A stretch of DNA of 64,000 nucleotides, taken from assembly GCA_029582155.1 (NCBI GenBank), contig CM055899.1, forward strand, positions 77,316,574-77,380,573, written 5' to 3'. Positions 38,911-50,900 of the stretch are shown here, in pieces (the stretch's first letter is position 1; the number at the start of each line of letters is the position of its first letter). A program made the translations under genes and the position numbers. This DNA comes from Panopea generosa. Its lineage: Eukaryota; Mollusca; Bivalvia; Adapedonta; Hiatellidae. The notes below the pieces were generated by a model, which saw only the letters and a list, made by a program, of their open reading frames with translations, was not told the DNA's origin and did no database searches.

Positions 38911-41900
38911 TTTAGCAAATTTTTATGCCATCGAGGGCTAAAAGACGATCAGTTAACCTAACCACTGTTTCCTGGGATTAACCAGTACTCGAGCACACCC
39001 CATATCCGCAAGTAACTGATAACTTTCCCACTTGAATTAGCGGTGGGAGACGAATGATAATGATACACAATGTCCTATATCAATCATCACGAAAACTGTT
39101 GCCGAGCGGCGATTCGAACTTAAGACCCCTGGATTGATAGTCAGACTTTTTAATTTGAAGAAAAAGCAATCATTTACACAATTATTTGAATTGTTTACAA
39201 ATATCTAAACTTTTTAAATCCATTAGAAATGACTATCTGTGTTTATCTTTATTAAAATTCTTTCAATACTTGGCAACTTTATTCCCATGTGATTTACCTA
39301 TATCTAAATCCTTTCAATAATGAACCATATATTCACACACTGACTTAACTTTACCAATATTAAAAAATATCACTTTTACATCCCTCCAATAAAGGCCAAG
39401 AAATTACTTACCTATATTTAAATCCTTCCAATATTGGACCATATGTTCCCACAAGACTAAGTCCATCCTTAAAAAAAAAATGTTTGCTGTGCTCCGACCC
39501 AGTATTTTCCATGTTGGTGGGTAGGTAGCTAATTTTTTTAATGCAAATTTTGATTTTGCAGTCATTTTAAAGAAAAATGTACAGAAATTATGAAAAAAAA
39601 TCAAATGCTTAGAAAGTCAATAAAAATGTTTGTGTAGCTGCAATTTTGAGTGAGTAGGTAGGCGCACGGTAAACAATATATTTTTTAAGGATGTTTTATA
39701 AGGATGGCCTTACCTATATTTAAATCCTTCCAATATTGGACCATGTGTTCCCCCATAGCTTTCATGAGATGCCTGTATTCTTTGGCATCAGCAAAATCTT
39801 GCTTATTATGGGTTGGTTCTAATACATAGTAGGGTACATTGACTATCCCCACCACACCGCTGCAGAAACTGAAAGTAAAAATGAAAAAAATATATATTTA
39901 TATATCAACATTCAAATTTTGGTACCAGTTGGCAAGTATATGTAGGCAGTATTTTAAGCCGAAATTAAGATAAAATGTTGGTGCTTCATCTGGAAAAATA
40001 GGCGGGCGGTACATCATAGAATCTGGGTTTTGTAATATACAAGTAATTTAGCAATACTCCCTGATACCAATCATGCACCAAAAAACAAAGAATATGAAGA
40101 CATAAACTAATTTCATAAATACAAATATAAAATACAACAAAATCATATATTTAAGAGAAAACAAAACAGAAAATAGAAAAACTGTATAAAATAGTTTATA
40201 ATATATGTTTTAAAGAAGAGGTCCAAGATGGACGTTTGTGCACTTTGCAAAGGAACACACATATATATTGGCAGAATCCTAGGTGTACTGCAGTCATAAG
40301 GACACAGGGTGACAACACGTATTGATGCATTCACTACAAGGTATGTCCCAAAAGTAATACGACGCATTTAGAAATATGCCTTTCAGTGTTGTTTCAATCC
40401 AAACAAAACTTGGCATGAATACTTTTCAATATTTAAACTATAAGCATGCAAAATTTCAATATCGTACACTACCATTTAACATTAATTTTGACAAGTCAAA
40501 ATGTATATGTAACAAAGTATGGGGGAGTTTGACGTTATTTGTGCGATGTCAAGTTGACATTCATATGAAAGTCATTCTTTTTTCGAACTATGAACCGCTG
40601 TGCAAAACACAATTTTTGTGTTACTGCACCCACTACAGGTACATGTTACGATACTATGATAACTCATAGATCCTAACCACAGAATGTACACTCAGGTACA
40701 TGGCCCGGAGGTATTGAAAGCACTTTTCACCAAGATCTGACTTGAATCCCAGAAAAGACACACAAGATTTCGGTCGACCAGATCACTGATGGTCAGTTAC
40801 TTTTTACTCATCATTGGAAACCCATTTGTACCACCAATAGATAAGACTCCAGGATATGCTTTTTGTTAAAGACTCCAATTATTTTACTATTCAAATTCAC
40901 ACTTCTTCTTTTGAAAATGCGCAAAATATTAAAATGTTTATTGACAACGTCGAATTTTTAAACAACATTAATTTTGCACATGATCTGAAACTATGTCCAC
41001 TGTTATTTCATAACATTTGGCAAGATATTGAGGAAGTTGTTTGCTTTCCAAGGAAATGTTGTTTTTTAAATGGCGTCTTATTTCAAAGTCCCCCGTATTT
41101 CTAAACTCGCGTTACTATGGTGACTTTTGATGATGACTGAAAGTTGATTTGATGTTTTATGACAATAGAAGATGTGTCAATCTATCTATTGATACCATTG
41201 GTTTACATGTGACGCCCTAAATACAAAAATGAAGGGTCATCCTATTACTTTTGGGACATACCTTGTATGTCACTTTTGATTTTAGGGTCACTTTATTATA
41301 ACTGTTATTGTTCAATGACATTTCGTCTCGATGTAATCGTCATTTTATTTTATTTAAATAAAATTATTATTTAACACTGTGTCCAATTTTCAGTGAAATG
41401 TGTCACTATTTGACAGAGGTATCAACAAAAAGTCAAGTAAGGGGTTATATATTAGAAAAGTTGTATAATATTGGTTTTAAATAATGCCACTGAAATTGTA
41501 TTTATCAATGCCAACAGTTTAAAACCTTTGCCTGAAACATGCCCAATTCCCTTAAAACAGTACTATGGCTAGGAGGCCATACACAGCTGCACAAGTCACA
41601 AACAGTACTATGGCTAGGAGGCCAAACACAGCTGCACAAGTCACAAACAGTACTATGGCCAAGAGGCCATTCACAGCTGCACAAGTAACAAACAGTACTA
41701 TGGCCAGGAGGCCATACACAGCTGCACAAGTAACAAACAGTACTATGGCCAGGAGGCCATAAACAGCTGCACTAGTACCAAACAGTATTATGGCCAAGAG
41801 GTCATACACAGCTGCAAAAGTAACAAACAGTACTATGGCCAGGAGGCCATACAAAGCTGCACAAATAACAAACAGTACTATGGCTAGGAGGCCATACAAA

Positions 41901-44900
41901 GCTGCACAAGTTACAAACAGAACTATGGCCAGGAGGCCATAAACAGCTGCACAAGTAACAAACAGTACTATGGCCAGGAGGCCATAAACAGCTGCACAAA
42001 ATACAAACAGTACTATGGCCAGGAGGCCATAAACAGCTGCACAAGTCACAAACAGTACTATGGCCACGAGGCCATAAACAGCTGCACAAATCACAAACAG
42101 TACTATGGCCAGGAGGCCATACACAGCTGCACAAGTCTCACACAGTACTATGGCCAGAAGGCCATACACAGCTGCACAAGTAACAAACAGTACTATGGCC
42201 AAGAGGCCATAAACAGCTGCACAAGTAACAAACAGTACTATGGCCAGAAGGCCATAAACAGCTGCACAAGTCACAAACAGTATCTTGGCCAGGAGGTCAT
42301 ATACAGCTGCACAAGTTACAAACAGTACTATAGCCAGGAGGCCATAAACATATGTACAAGTCAAAAACAGTACTATGGCCAGGAGGCCATAAACAGCTAT
42401 ACAAGTCACAAACAGTACTATGACAAAGAAGCCATAAACAGCTGCATAACTCACAAACAGAACTAATGCCAAGAGGCCATAAACAGCTGTACAAGTCACA
42501 AACAGTACTATGGCCAAGAGGCCATAAACAGTTGTACAAGTCACAAACAGAACTATGGCCAGGAGGCCATAAACAGCTGTACAAGTCACAAACAGTACTA
42601 TGGTCAGGAGGCCATAAACAGCTGTAAAAGTCATAAACAGAACTATGGCCAGGAGGCCATAAACAGCTGTACAAGTCACAAACAGTACTATGGCCAGAAG
42701 GCGAAAACAGCTGTTCAAGTCACAGACAGTACTATGGCCAGGAGGCCATAAACAGCTGTACAAGTCACAAACAGAACTAATGCCAGGAGGCCATTAACAG
42801 CTGCACAAGTCACAAACAGTACTATGGCCAGGAGGCCAAAAACAGCTGTACAAGTCACAAACAGTACTATGGCCAGGAGGTCATAAACAGCTGTACAAGT
42901 AATAAACAGTACTATGACCAGGAGGCCATTAACAGCTGTACAAGTCACAAACAGTACTATGGCCAGGAGGCCATAAACAGCTGCACAAGTCACAAACTGA
43001 ACTATGGCCAGGAGGCAATAAACAGCTGCGAAAGTCACAAACAGTACTATGGCCAGGAAGCCATAAACAGCTGCAAAGGTCACAAACAGTACTATGGCCA
43101 GGAGGCAATAAACAGCTGCACAAGTCACAAACAGAACTATGACCAGGAGGCCATAAACAGCTGTACAAGTCACAAACAGTACTATGGCAAGGAGGCCAAA
43201 AACAGCTGCACAAGTCACAAACAGTACTATAGCCAGGAGGCCATAAACAGCTGCACAAGTCACAAACAGAACTACATGTATGTCCAGGAGGCTATAAACA
43301 GCTGCACAAGTCCCAAACAGAACTATGGCCAGGAGGCCATTCACAGCCTGCAAGTCACAAACAGAATTATGGCCAGGAGGCCATAAACAGCTGCAAAAGT
43401 CACAAATTGTACTATGGCCCTATGGCCACGAGGTCATAATTAGCTGTACAAGTCACAAACAGAACAAATACCAGGAGGCCATTTACTGCTGTTAAAGTCA
43501 CAAACAGAAATATGGCCAGGAGGTTATTCACAGCAGTACAAGTCACAAACAGAACTATGGCCAGGAGGCCATAAACAGCTGTACAAGTCACAAACAGAAC
43601 TATGGCCAGGAGGCCATTCACAGCAGTACAAGTCACAAACAGAACTATGGCCAAGACGCCAAAACAGCTGCAAAAGTCACAAACTGTACTATGGCCAGGA
43701 GGCCATAAACAGCTGTACCAGTCACAAACAGAACTATGGCCAGGAGGCCATAAACAGCTGTACAAGTCACTAACAGTACTATGGCCAGGAGGCCATAAAC
43801 AGCTGTATAAGTCACAGACAGTACTATGGCCAGGAGACCATAAACAGCTGTACAAGTCCCAAACAGAACTAATGCCAGGACGCCATTAACAGCTGCATAA
43901 TTCACAAACAGTACTATGGCCAGGAGGCCATAAACAGCTGCACAAGTCACAAACAGAACTATGGCCAGGCCATACACAGCTGCACAAGTCACAAGCAGAA
44001 CTATGGCCAGGATGCCATTTACAGCTGTACAAGTCACAAACAGAACTATGGCCAGGAGGCCATATACTGCTGCAAAAGTCACAAACTGTACTATGGCCAG
44101 CAGGGCCATGAACAGCTGTACAAGTGACAAACAGAACTATGGCCAGGAGGCCATAAACAGCTGTACAAGTAACAAACAATACTATGGCCAGGAGGCCATA
44201 AACAGCTGTACAAGTCACAAACAGAACTATGGACAGGAGGCCATAAACAGCTGCACAAGTCACAAACTGTACTATGGCCAGGAGGCCATAAACATCTGTA
44301 CAAGTCACAAACAGTACTATGGCCAGGAGGCCATAAACAGCTCTACAAGTCACAAACAGTACTATGGCCAGGAGGCCATATACAGCTGCAAAAGTCACAA
44401 ACTGTACTATGGCCAGCAGGGCCATGAACAGCTGTACAAGTCACAAACAGGACTATGGCCAGGAGGCCATAAACAGCTGTACAAGTCACAAACAGAACTA
44501 TGGCCAGGAGGCCATAAACAGCTGTACAAGTCACAAACAGAACTATGGCCAGGAGGCCATAAACAGCTGTACAAGTCACAAACAGAACTATGGCCAGGAG
44601 GCCATAAACAGCTGTACAAGTAACAAACATTACTATGGCCATGAGGCCATAAACAGCTGCACAAGTCACAAACAGTACTATGGCCAGAAGGCCATAAACA
44701 ATTGTACCAGTCACAAACAGTACTATGGTCAGGAGGCCATTAACAGCTGCAAAAGCCACAAAAAAGGAAAATGGTGAGGAGGCCATAAACAGCTGCATAA
44801 AACACAAACAGAACTATGGCCAGGATGCCATAAACAGCTGTACAAGTCACAAACAGAACTATGGCCAGGAGGCCAAAAATAGCTGTACAAGTCACAGCAA

Positions 44901-47900
44901 AACTATGGCCAGGAGGCCATAAACAGCTGTACAAGTCACAAACAGTACTATGGCCAGAAGGCCATAAACAACTGTACAAGTCACAAATAGTACTATGATC
45001 AGGAGGCCATTAACAGCTGCAAAAGCCATAAAAAAGTACTATGGTGAGGAGGCCATAAACAGCTGCATAAGACACAAACAGAACTATGGCCAGGACACCA
45101 TAAACAGCTGTACAAGTCACAAACAGAACTATGGCCAGATGGCCATTAACAGCTGGATAAGTCACAAACAGTACTATGGCCAGGAGGCCATAAACAGCTG
45201 TACAAGTCACAAACAGAACTAATGCCAGGAGGCCATAAACAGCTGTACAAGTCGGAATACAGATCTATGGCCAGGAGGCAATAAACAGCTGTAAAATTCA
45301 CAAACAAAACTAATGCCAGGAGGCCATAAACAGCTGTACAAGTCACAAACAGATATATGGCCAGGAGGCCATAAACAGCTGTACAAGTCACAAACAGAAC
45401 TATGACCAGGAGGCCATAAACAGCTGCACAAGTCACAAACAGTACTATGGCCATGAGGCCATGAACAGCTGCACAAGTCACAGACAGTACTATGGCCAGG
45501 AGGCCATAAACAGCTGCACAAGTCACAGACAGTACTATGACCAGGAGGCCATAAACAGCTGTACAAGTCACAAACAGTACTATGGCCAGGAGGCCATAAA
45601 CAGCTTCAAAAGACACAAACAGAACTATGGCCAGGAGGCCATAAACAGGTATACAAGTCACAAACAGAATTATGGCCAGGAGGCCAAAAACAGCTGCACA
45701 AGTCACAAACAGTACTATGGCCAGGATTCCATAAACAGCTGCACAAGTTACAGACAGTACTATGGCCAGGAGGCAATAAACAGATGCACGAGTCACAGAC
45801 AGTACTATGGCCAGATGACCATAAACAGCTGTACCAGTCACAAACAGTACTATGGCCAGGAGGCCATAAACAGCTGTACAAGTCACAAACAGTACTATGG
45901 CCAGGAGGCCATAAACAGCTGCACAAGTCACAAACAGAACTATGGCCAGGAGGCCATATACAGCTGTACAAGTCACAAATTGTACTATGGCCAGGAGGCC
46001 ATAAACAGCTGCACTAATCGCAAACTATGGCCACAAACAGAACTATGGCCAGGAGGCCATAAACAGCTGCACAAGTCACAAACAGAACTATGGCCAAGAG
46101 GCCATAAACTGCTACACTAATCACAAACAGAACTATGGCCACAAACAGAACTATAGCCAGGAGGCCATAAACAGCTGTACAAGTCACAAACAGAACTATA
46201 GCCAGGAGGCCATAAACAGCTGCACAAGTCACAAACAGTACTATGGCCAGGAGGCCATAAACAGCTGCACAAGTCACAGACAGTACTATGGCCAGGAGGC
46301 CATAAACAGCTGCACAAGTCACAGAGAGTACTATGGCCAGGAGACCATAAACAGCTGTACAAGTCACAAACAGTACTATGACCAGGAGGCCATAAACAGC
46401 TGTACAAGTCACAAACAGTACTATGGCCAGGAGGCCATAAACAGCTACACAAGTCACAAACAGAACTATGGTCAGGAGGCAATAAACAGCTGCACAAGTC
46501 ACAAACAGTACTATGGCCAGGAGGCCATAAACAGCTGCACAGGTCACAAACAGTACTATGGCTAGGAGGCCATAAACAGCTGCACAAGTCACAAACAGTA
46601 CTATGGCCAGGAGGCCATAAACAGCTGCACAAGTCACAAACAGTACTATAGCCAGGAGGCCATAAACAGCTGCACAAGTCACAAACAGAACTATGGGAAG
46701 GAGGCCATAAACAGCTGTACAAGTTACAAACAGTACTATGGCCAGGAGACCATAAACAGCTGCATAAGCCACAAACAGAACTATGGCCAGGAGGCCATAA
46801 ACAGCTGTACAAGTCACAAACAGAACTATGGCCAGGAGGCCATAAACAGCTGCATAAATCACAATCAGAACTATGGCATAAAAAGAACTATGGCCAGGAG
46901 ACCATAAACAGCTGTACAAGTCACAAACAGAACTATGGCCAGGAGGCTATAAACAGCTGCACTTATCACAAACAGAACTATGGCCACAAAAAGAACTATG
47001 GCCAGGAGGCCATAAACAGCTGTACAAGTCACAAATAGAAACTCAAGCTCATTACGTATATTAACAGAGCGATGGACATTATCATATTCCATAAAGATGA
47101 TTTTTTTTTTAAATATCTGTACATGTATATTACATACAACGGGCCATTCTGGATTATGATAAAAGTTGAAAGGCATAATATCAGAGCTCTAGACCTTTTT
47201 TAAAAAATACTTTTCAATGTAAATTACGATGTGTAAAAATGCTTCATAGGTAGAACCAGTACTGAGATTTGTTTTTTGAGAGGTATCGTGTTGAGCTGAA
47301 GATTGAACTTGCCACCTCTGGTGTGTGCTTCCGACAATCTATCCGCTTCCAAATTCCCTCCCGCCCCACCCTCCTGGAAACTCTTTGAAAAAACAAGGTC
47401 TAGCATAAAGCAGAAAATAACAAAACAGAATGCACCAATATCTGTTAAAATAAATTAACTTCAAATGTTTTGAAATGTTTCAAGTTTCAGTATGTAACCT
47501 TTCTTACCTTTCATCTTCTGCTTGTCTATAGAAATTCAAAGTAAGAATTGTTTGTGTATTGTATATGTAGTGTTGCTTTCAATCAACTTGTAATCACACC
47601 ATGATCACGTTTACTACAGACAGTGCATAGGCTTAATTAACAACAAAAACTACATTAGGGTCTGGGTTCTGCCTTCCACTGCATGGGTTGAGGGTGTACA
47701 TGACACTCCCTTTTCTTTAGCAACAAAAAATGTTTCATTTAAATTCCATTTGTAATAAGTCAGCATTTAGGCAATCTTGTTTTCCAAACAATTATGGTGA
47801 AATTGATTATCAGAACAATTTTAGGTAGACCATATTGTCATAACATGTTGAGAAGACATGTTGTAGAATTTTAGGTAGACAATATTGTCAGAACACTGTT

Positions 47901-50900
47901 GAGTAGACATGTTGTAAAATTTTAGGAAGACCATATTGTCAGAATGTTTTAAGATTAACCAAATTGTCAGAACAATTTTAATCTAACCATGTTATCAGAA
48001 CAATGTAAGCTACACTGTGCTGTCAGAACAATGTAAGCTACACTGTGCTGTCAGAACAATGTACATGTAAGCTACACTGTGCTGTCAGAACAATGTAAGC
48101 TACACTGTGCTGTCAGAACAATGTAAGCTACACTGTGCTGTCAGAACAATGTAAGCTACACTGTGCTGTCAGAAATTTTTAGATAGTTATGAGAACAACG
48201 TTCAGTCTTAAATAAATCTGTGACTTACACTCCACCATCAACCTGAGGTCCGACCTTCTCGTACATCTTGATGAGATGACTGCAACTGTAATTAAATCTG
48301 TGACTTACACTCCACCACCAACCTGAGGTCCGACCTTTTGGTACATCTTGATGAGACGACTACAATTGTAAATAAATCTGTGACTTACACTTCACCATCA
48401 ACCTGAGGTCCGACCTTTTGGTACATCTTGATAAGATGACTACAATTGTAAATAAATCTGTGACTTACAGTCCACCATCGACCTGAGGTCCGACCTTTTG
48501 GTACATCTTGATGAGACGACTACAACTGTAATTAAATCTGTGACTTACACTCCACCATCAACCTGAGGTCCGACCTTTTGGTACATCTTGATGAGACGAC
48601 TACAATTGTAAATAAATCTGTGACTTACACTCCACCATCGACCTGAGGTCCGACCTTTTGGTACATCTTGATGAGACGACTACAATTGTAAATAAATCTG
48701 TGACTTACACTCCACCATTGACCTGAGGTCCGACCTTTTGGTACATCTTGATGAGACAACTACAATTGTAAATAAATCTGTGACTTACACTCCACCATCG
48801 ACCTAAGATCCAACCTTCTCGTACATCTTGATGAAACGACTACAATTGTAAATAAATCTGTGACTTAACACTCCACCATCGACCTGAGGTCCGACCTTCT
48901 CGTACATCTTGATGAAACTACAATTGTAAATAAATCTGTGACTTACACTCCACCATCGACCTGAGGACGACCTTCTCGTACATCTTGATGAAACAACTAC
49001 AATTGTAAATAAGTGTATGACTTACACTCCACCATCGACCTGAGGTCTGACCCTTCTCGTACATCTTGATTGAAATGACTACAATTGTAAATAAATCTGT
49101 GACTTACAGTCCACCATCGACCTGAGGTCCGACCTTTTCGTACATCTTGACTGAAATGACTACAATTGTAAATAAATCTGTGACTTACACTCCACCATCA
49201 ACCTGAGGTCCGACCTTCTCGTACATCTTGATGAGATGACTACAATTGTAAATAAATCTGTGACTTACACTCCACCATCGACCTGAGGTCCGACCCTTCT
49301 CGTACATCTTGATTGAAATGACTACAATTGTAAATAAATCTGTGACTTACACTCCACCATCGACCTGAGGTCCGAACTTTTCGTACATCTTGACTGAAAT
49401 GACTACAATTGTAAATAAATCTGTGACTTACACTCCACCATCGACCTGAGGTCTGACCTTCTCGTACATCTTGATTAGACAACTACAATCGTAAATAAAT
49501 CTGTGACTTACACTCCACCATCGACCTGAGGTCCGACCTTCTCGTACATCTTTATTAGACGACTACAATTGTAAACAAACACGCCATCGTGGGAGCGCTG
49601 GTCTATGTTGATACCAAATATAAGGTTTAACGTCTTTGGGTCCTTTAAAGCTCTGTGAGAGAATGGATGAATTCAACTATAAAATACCAGATTATGTTGT
49701 ATAAAGAAAGCTGAATAATATAGATGATTAGAATAATCATTGAATTACATGTACATGATATCATATATTTATTGATTTCCCAAACTAGTCCTATGAAAAA
49801 AATCAAAGTCTCATTAGAGGGTCCCAAAGGGTTCAAGCCCCTCTATCTGAACACACTTGAAATCCCTGCTCATAGGTATCATTTATACAAAAAACTGTAG
49901 GAACAAATATGGCTTGAAGTTCTTGAGAAAATGATTTTAAATTTCCATATATGTAAACTGATAAATCCCTGGTGTGGAGCCAGTTTGACTCTAGGGTAAT
50001 AGCTTGAAAACACCTGAGAGGGATATCGTTAGGTACATGCAAAATATCAAAGCTCCATCCTATCAGTTTTGGAGACGATTTTTTAAATTTAAAAAAAGCA
50101 AAAATAAACTGATAACGTCTGTGGCGGGGTCAAATTTGATCCCAGGACCATGATTTGTCAAACTTGATCCCAGGACCACAATTTGTCTGTGGCGGGGTCA
50201 AATTTGATCCCAGGACCATGATTTGTCAAACTTGATCCCAGGACCATGATTTGCCAAACTTGATCCCAGGACCATGATTTGAACAAACTTGAGAGAGTTA
50301 AACATAAGAATGCTTCACACCAAAATATCTGCCAAGCACTGGTTTTATTTAAAAGTCATTAGAAGCAAAAGTAAACGACAGAAAATAAACAAAACAGATG
50401 AAGAACAGATGGAGACCATGCAAGAGAGTCGACAAACAGAAATATGCAGGATGACACAAATGCCCCAACTCTGCATGTGGCTGCATATTTAGCAAAGCCA
50501 TTTAACTAAGGCCATTTTTAAACAAATATTTGTGTGCTTTAAATCAACAGTTACCATCACATATAATTACACTTGGGTCCTGTTATACTGCGGTCCGATA
50601 TAACGCGAAACTCATTATAACGTGGTTTTTCTTTGACTCCCAAATTTAAAATTGATATTTTCCAACCTGATTCCTCAAAAACTTGTGGTATAATAATTGT
50701 TTAATTGACAGAAAATCTCAACTAAAGCACTAAGTGTTTGCAAGCTCGTTACGTTTTTCCAAACTATGACCATGTATTTGTGCATCAGTTACACCTTCAT
50801 AATTCAGACTGAAATGATAACAAGTTCTTATTGTTATAAACAACATCACTTTTAATTGATTTATGCCAACAAACAATGGTCTGTCATATTCATCATAAAT

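Noticed and set aside
40376-41104. Two frames (97 and 82 codons) inside the mariner-like element as a transposase
   Set aside because: Neither shows the helix-turn-helix or DD(34)D/E pattern expected of Tc1/mariner transposases.
41552-46919. Long open frames (up to 403 codons on the minus strand, 220 on the plus strand) with 15-residue repeats
   Set aside because: They are translations of the 45-bp minisatellite in all frames on both strands. No start context, splice signals or non-repeat sequence supports a protein.
49240-49482. 80-codon frame with repeated [10 protein letters not shown]
   Set aside because: It reads through the 80-bp exon-derived array out of the MORC2 frame. The biologically meaningful frame is the RLIKMY one, which is interrupted by the GT...AG spacers.
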